This document shows, in pieces, positions 6,616 through 8,691 of a stretch of DNA of 8,691 nucleotides. The notes beneath the pieces were generated by a model. It was not told the DNA's origin. It ran no database searches and worked only from the letters and a program-made list of their open reading frames with translations. Positions within the stretch are counted from its first letter, which is position 1, and each line of letters opens with the position of its first letter. A program made the translations under genes and the position numbers. This stretch comes from an uncultured Rhodanobacteraceae bacterium (lineage in GTDB: Bacteria > Pseudomonadota > Gammaproteobacteria > Xanthomonadales > Rhodanobacteraceae): the NCBI GenBank assembly GCA_937902695.1, contig CALFNI010000114.1:1-8691 (forward strand), read 5' to 3'.

Positions 6616-8628
6616 CTATGCAGCGGAAATAAGCTTCAGGCGCGTCTCGCGCAGCACCTTGTGCTCGACGAGATCGATGAACGCCGCGCACGGCATCGGC
6701 CGATGCCAGTGGAATCCCTGCGCAAGCTCGGCGCCGAGCCCGGCGATCAGCATCGCCTGGCCGCGCGTCTCGACGCCTTCGGCGACGACCGTGCAGCCGC
6801 ACGCGTGCGCGAGCTCGATGATCGCCTGCACGATGCTGCGCCGGCGCGGATCGGTCTCGATGTCGATGATGAACGAGCGATCGAGCTTGAGCTCGTCGAC
6901 GGGCAGCGACACGAGCTTGGAAAGACTCGAGTGGCCCGTGCCGAAATCGTCCATCGCGATGCGGAAGCCGAGCGCGTGCAGGGTCTGCAGCACCGCGGCC
7001 ATGTGCTCGGCGTTCTCCATCGCCATGCTCTCGGTGATCTCGAGGCAGAGCGAGCCCGGCGACACGCCATGCCGCGCGACCGTTTCGCAGAGCCGCGGAA
7101 TGAGCCCCGGATCGGCGAACTGCGCGGGCGCGAGATTCACCGCCAGCGGCAGCACGATGTTGCGTTCGCGAAGGCGCCGCACCATCCGGCACGTCTCTTC
7201 GATGACGAACCAGCCGATATCCTTGATGAGGCCGTGCCGCTCGGCGACGCCGATGAACTCGTTCGGCGCGATGATGCCTTCGGGCGAATCCCAGCGCAGT
7301 AGCGCCTCCGCGCCGACGATCGCGCTGGTGTGCACGTCGCATTTCGGCTGCAGGTGCAGCACGAACTCGTGATTCGCCAGCGCGCGGTGCAGGCCGTTCT
7401 GCACGCGAAGATCGCGTTCGAGCGCGCAGTCGAGCGCGGCATCGAACATGCAGACCTGCTTGCGGCCGCTGCGCCGGGCGCGCTGCATCGCGTGGATCGC
7501 GCGCGTCAGCGGCATGAGGCCTTCGCCGTCGTACGGATGCACGGCGAAGCCCGCGCAGATCGAGAGGTGCACCGTTTCGTCGCCGATCAGGATCGGCTGG
7601 CTCAGCGCATCGAGCATCGACTCGACGCTCGCAGTCAGCTCGCCGATGTCGTGGAACCGCGTCAGCACGACAGCGAGCTCGCCGGCGCCGAGGCAGCCCG
7701 CGCGATCGTCGCGCACGCGCGCGAGGAGCCGGCCGGCGACGATGCGGAGCGCTTCGTCGGCGGCGGTTGCGCCGTACGCGTCGCTGACGAGCGAGAGCGC
7801 GTCGATGCCGAACACGGCGACGGCCGCGATGCCGTGGCGGCGCGTGACGTGCTCGAACAGCGCGGTCATGCGCCGCGAGAACTGTGCGCGATTGCGCAGC
7901 AGCGTGACCGGATCGCGCTGCTCGAACTCGATGAGATCCTCGTTCGCGCGCCTGAGCGACGCGCTGAGATCGTCGGCTTCGCGGCGCGCATCGCGCTCGA
8001 TCAGCAGCAGCAGCAGGAAGCTCGCGTAGGCACAGGCGAGCAGCGCGAACGTATCGGCATGGATGCCCGCCGGCAGCAGGTCGATCGTCGGCTCGGCACC
8101 GGCCATGCGCAACGTGCCGGCGAGACAGCCGGTCGTGACGAGCACGATGGCGGCCGCGCGCGCAAGCCCTGCGGCGCGCGAGACGGGGTAGAGTGCGATA
8201 CCGGCGGCGGCGCCGCAGATCGCGAGGAGCGCACCCGACGCCACGCGCACGCCCGCGGCGTCCGGCGTGCCGGCGACGAGGTTGAGCCACGCCGCGAGCG
8301 CGATGCCGCTGCCGATGAGGAGCCCCGCGCCGATGCGCCACGCGCGGCCGTGGCGTGTCGCGACGCGCAAGCCCGCGAACGACGCGGCCACCGCAACGAC
8401 GAGCGCGAGCAGGACGAGCCAGGAATGACGCCCGCTCGCGATCGGCGCGACGCTTGCCGACGTATCGAGCAGCGCCGACGCCGACCATGCCGCGATGCCG
8501 AGCAGCAGCGCGGCGCCGAGGCGACGCCAGTTGAAACCGCGCAGCGCGTCGGCATACGACGCGTGCAGATGCAGTCCGAGCGAGACGCCGAACAGCACGG
8601 AGATGGCGAGCAGCGCGAAGCCGATCAT
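6616..8628 (-). CDS. Seven-TM sensor protein with degenerate GGDEF and intact EAL domain; probable c-di-GMP phosphodiesterase
   Basis: The product is 670 residues. Residues 1-210 hold about seven hydrophobic segments (near 2-22, 37-55, 68-90, 98-118, 129-148, 157-175, 190-210) whose layout resembles an MHYT sensor but lacks its Met/His/Tyr ligands. A GGDEF-type domain follows (about 235-398): it opens DPVTLLRNRAQF, but the signature is GAGEL at 314-318 and the metal/nucleotide site is eroded (FGIDALS for the usual DxDxFK; GATAAD for GHxxGD), so cyclase activity is unlikely. The EAL domain (about 405-655) keeps the catalytic set: E441 (EALLRW), N498, E530 (LEITES), D560-D561 (DDFGTGHSS), K581 (LKLDRSFI), E617 (AEGVET) and Q637. 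It should hydrolyse c-di-GMP to pGpG at the inner membrane. ATG at 8628 follows a weak GGGTGA. No dedicated partner gene is visible. Confidence 0.9.
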   Translation of the reverse strand: MIGFALLAISVLFGVSLGLHLHASYADALRGFNWRRLGAALLLGIAAWSASALLDTSASVAPIASGRHSWLVLLALVVAVAASFAGLRVATRHGRAWRIGAGLLIGSGIALAAWLNLVAGTPDAAGVRVASGALLAICGAAAGIALYPVSRAAGLARAAAIVLVTTGCLAGTLRMAGAEPTIDLLPAGIHADTFALLACAYASFLLLLLIERDARREADDLSASLRRANEDLIEFEQRDPVTLLRNRAQFSRRMTALFEHVTRRHGIAAVAVFGIDALSLVSDAYGATAADEALRIVAGRLLARVRDDRAGCLGAGELAVVLTRFHDIGELTASVESMLDALSQPILIGDETVHLSICAGFAVHPYDGEGLMPLTRAIHAMQRARRSGRKQVCMFDAALDCALERDLRVQNGLHRALANHEFVLHLQPKCDVHTSAIVGAEALLRWDSPEGIIAPNEFIGVAERHGLIKDIGWFVIEETCRMVRRLRERNIVLPLAVNLAPAQFADPGLIPRLCETVARHGVSPGSLCLEITESMAMENAEHMAAVLQTLHALGFRIAMDDFGTGHSSLSKLVSLPVDELKLDRSFIIDIETDPRRRSIVQAIIELAHACGCTVVAEGVETRGQAMLIAGLGAELAQGFHWHRPMPCAAFIDLVEHKVLRETRLKLISAA

Positions 8629-8637
8629 GACGTCACG

Positions 8638-8691
8638 TCACCCATGCGCCGCGGGGGCGGGCGGCGTGACGGGTTCGACCGCCGCCGTCGG
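8638..8691 (-). CDS. Possible C-terminal end of an upstream minus-strand gene
   Basis: Reading leftward from the right edge, one frame gives PTAAVEPVTPPAPAAHG and stops at TGA (8640-8638), 9 bases before the EAL-protein start. The Pro/Ala/Val composition is that of a typical disordered protein tail. The overlap of the stop with the weak GGGTGA site would suit translational coupling. Only 17 codons are visible, so the reading is tentative and no family can be named. Confidence 0.35.
   Translation of the reverse strand, partial: PTAAVEPVTPPAPAAHG

Noticed and set aside
8628..8640. TGACGTCACGTCA palindrome/repeat at the EAL-gene start
   Set aside because: It is a perfect 8-base palindrome (TGACGTCA) plus a repeated CGTCA. 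It is too short to call an operator, and it overlaps the start codon and the probable upstream reading frame.

Overview
The window is 8.7 kb of high-GC bacterial chromosome with a near-continuous gene layout. The slyX homologue with its conserved PPPPHY ending, the DUF2058 gene, and the pattern of exported proteins ending in an IFxxGFD-type tail point to a gammaproteobacterium. My best guess is a Lysobacterales (Xanthomonadales) relative such as Dokdonella; this is judgement from recalled family patterns, not a search.

Layout on the plus strand. A DUF1800 protein (1-1815, 5' end outside the window) is followed after 12 bases by its usual partner, a Tat-exported DUF1501 protein (1828-3168). 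A 153-base gap holds an imperfect inverted repeat of the GCGGGAATCCAT type (3185-3264). Next is a tight run of gmd (GDP-mannose 4,6-dehydratase, 3322-4452), slyX (4457-4672) and a DUF2058 gene (4696-5223). A secreted protein of unknown function follows (5331-6383). A GC-rich hairpin and an orphan stretch (6506-6574) then encode a third copy of the tail seen on the DUF1501 and secreted proteins.

On the minus strand, converging on this stretch, is a 670-residue membrane protein (8628-6616). It has seven predicted membrane segments resembling a worn MHYT sensor, a degenerate GGDEF domain (GAGEL) and an EAL domain with its catalytic residues intact, so it is probably a c-di-GMP phosphodiesterase. 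A short Pro/Ala-rich reading frame at the right edge may be the end of another minus-strand gene.

How the parts fit. DUF1800 and DUF1501 look like one translationally coupled exported unit. gmd supplies GDP-4-keto-6-deoxymannose for a deoxyhexose, but the partner enzyme is not in the window. The c-di-GMP gene is a separate unit. The most unusual signal is a short extreme C-terminal motif, roughly [DE]-x-[IL]-F-[AG]-[ND]-G-F-D plus 0-1 residue. Two unrelated exported proteins share it, and a bodiless third copy occurs at 6539-6574. It has no hydrophobic segment or basic cluster, so it does not resemble the PEP-CTERM, GlyGly-CTERM or LPXTG sorting signals.
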